The notes below the pieces were generated by a model, which saw only the letters and a program-made list of their open reading frames with translations, made no database searches and was not told where the DNA came from. Below are positions 5,738-5,798 of a stretch of DNA of 5,798 bases, in pieces. Numbering within the stretch: the stretch's first letter is position 1; the number at the start of each line of letters is the position of its first letter. Made by a program: the position numbers and the translations under genes. The stretch comes from an uncultured Porphyromonadaceae bacterium (lineage in GTDB: Bacteria; Bacteroidota; Bacteroidia; Bacteroidales; Muribaculaceae): positions 1 through 5,798 of the forward strand of contig CAMWQY010000178.1 in assembly GCA_947176355.1 (NCBI GenBank), in the 5' to 3' direction.

Positions 5738-5798
5738 CGTAAGCTCTTCAAGATCGGAGTCAACTTCTCTTCCGAGACGCGCAGAATCGAAGGCTGGA
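5738..5798 (+). pseudogene. 3' remnant of a second AAA/PD-(D/E)XK family gene, cut by window end
   Basis: From 5738 the +1 frame relative to the preceding gene encodes RKLFKIGVNFSSETRRIEGW, the family's C-terminal motif. It aligns without gaps to residues 498-517 of the upstream protein (DNA 5650-5710), with 15 of 20 residues and about 43 of 61 bases identical. Many of the base differences are at third codon positions, so the two copies diverged as functional coding sequence before being brought together. The open frame can be read back a few codons into the tail of the first gene (V-T-D-R), but there is no start codon and no ATPase domain. It is therefore the tail end of a paralog whose 5' part has been lost or replaced. 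A few more codons probably follow beyond the window. Confidence 0.7.

Overview
The window looks like chromosomal DNA from a gut-type Bacteroidota, most likely order Bacteroidales. The evidence is Bacteroidota-type promoters (TAnnTTTG -7 boxes at 1427-1434 minus and 4135-4142 plus), a short AraC-type regulator with an N-terminal metal-binding domain, a Bacteroidales-like acyl-ACP thioesterase, and a large AAA-ATPase-like/PD-(D/E)XK protein of the kind present in many copies in these genomes. A Muribaculaceae-like source is my guess from general look, not a demonstrated assignment.

Left half (1-3223), all on the minus strand. Read in the direction of transcription it encodes an exported esterase (3223 to 2033), a short AraC-family regulator with an N-terminal heavy-metal-associated (HMA) CxxC domain (2032 to 1478), and a Cu/Zn-type efflux permease with its own C-terminal HMA domain (1396 to 161). 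A hairpin at 127-141 and a strong terminator at 44-86 follow. The esterase stop codon and the regulator start codon abut with no gap and in the same frame. The permease has its own promoter in the 81-base gap after the regulator. The simplest model is a metal-homeostasis module: the HMA-AraC protein senses a soft metal, probably copper or zinc, and controls the permease that exports it. The esterase is co-transcribed, but its link to metal is unclear.

Middle (3224-4085). An AT-rich 97-base divergent intergenic region separates the esterase from a plus-strand acyl-ACP thioesterase (3321-4085). The thioesterase has Tyr at the position normally held by the active-site Asn.

Right part (4086-5798). 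A well-formed promoter with a nearly leaderless start drives a complete 525-residue AAA-ATPase-like/PD-(D/E)XK protein (4159-5736) of visibly lower GC content. Directly after its stop codon, in the +1 frame, lies a second, diverged copy of the last ~20 residues of the same family. This is a remnant of a paralog and runs off the window end. It suggests recombination between family members at this site and is the most unusual structural signal in the window.

No tRNA, rRNA, CRISPR array or insertion sequence was seen.
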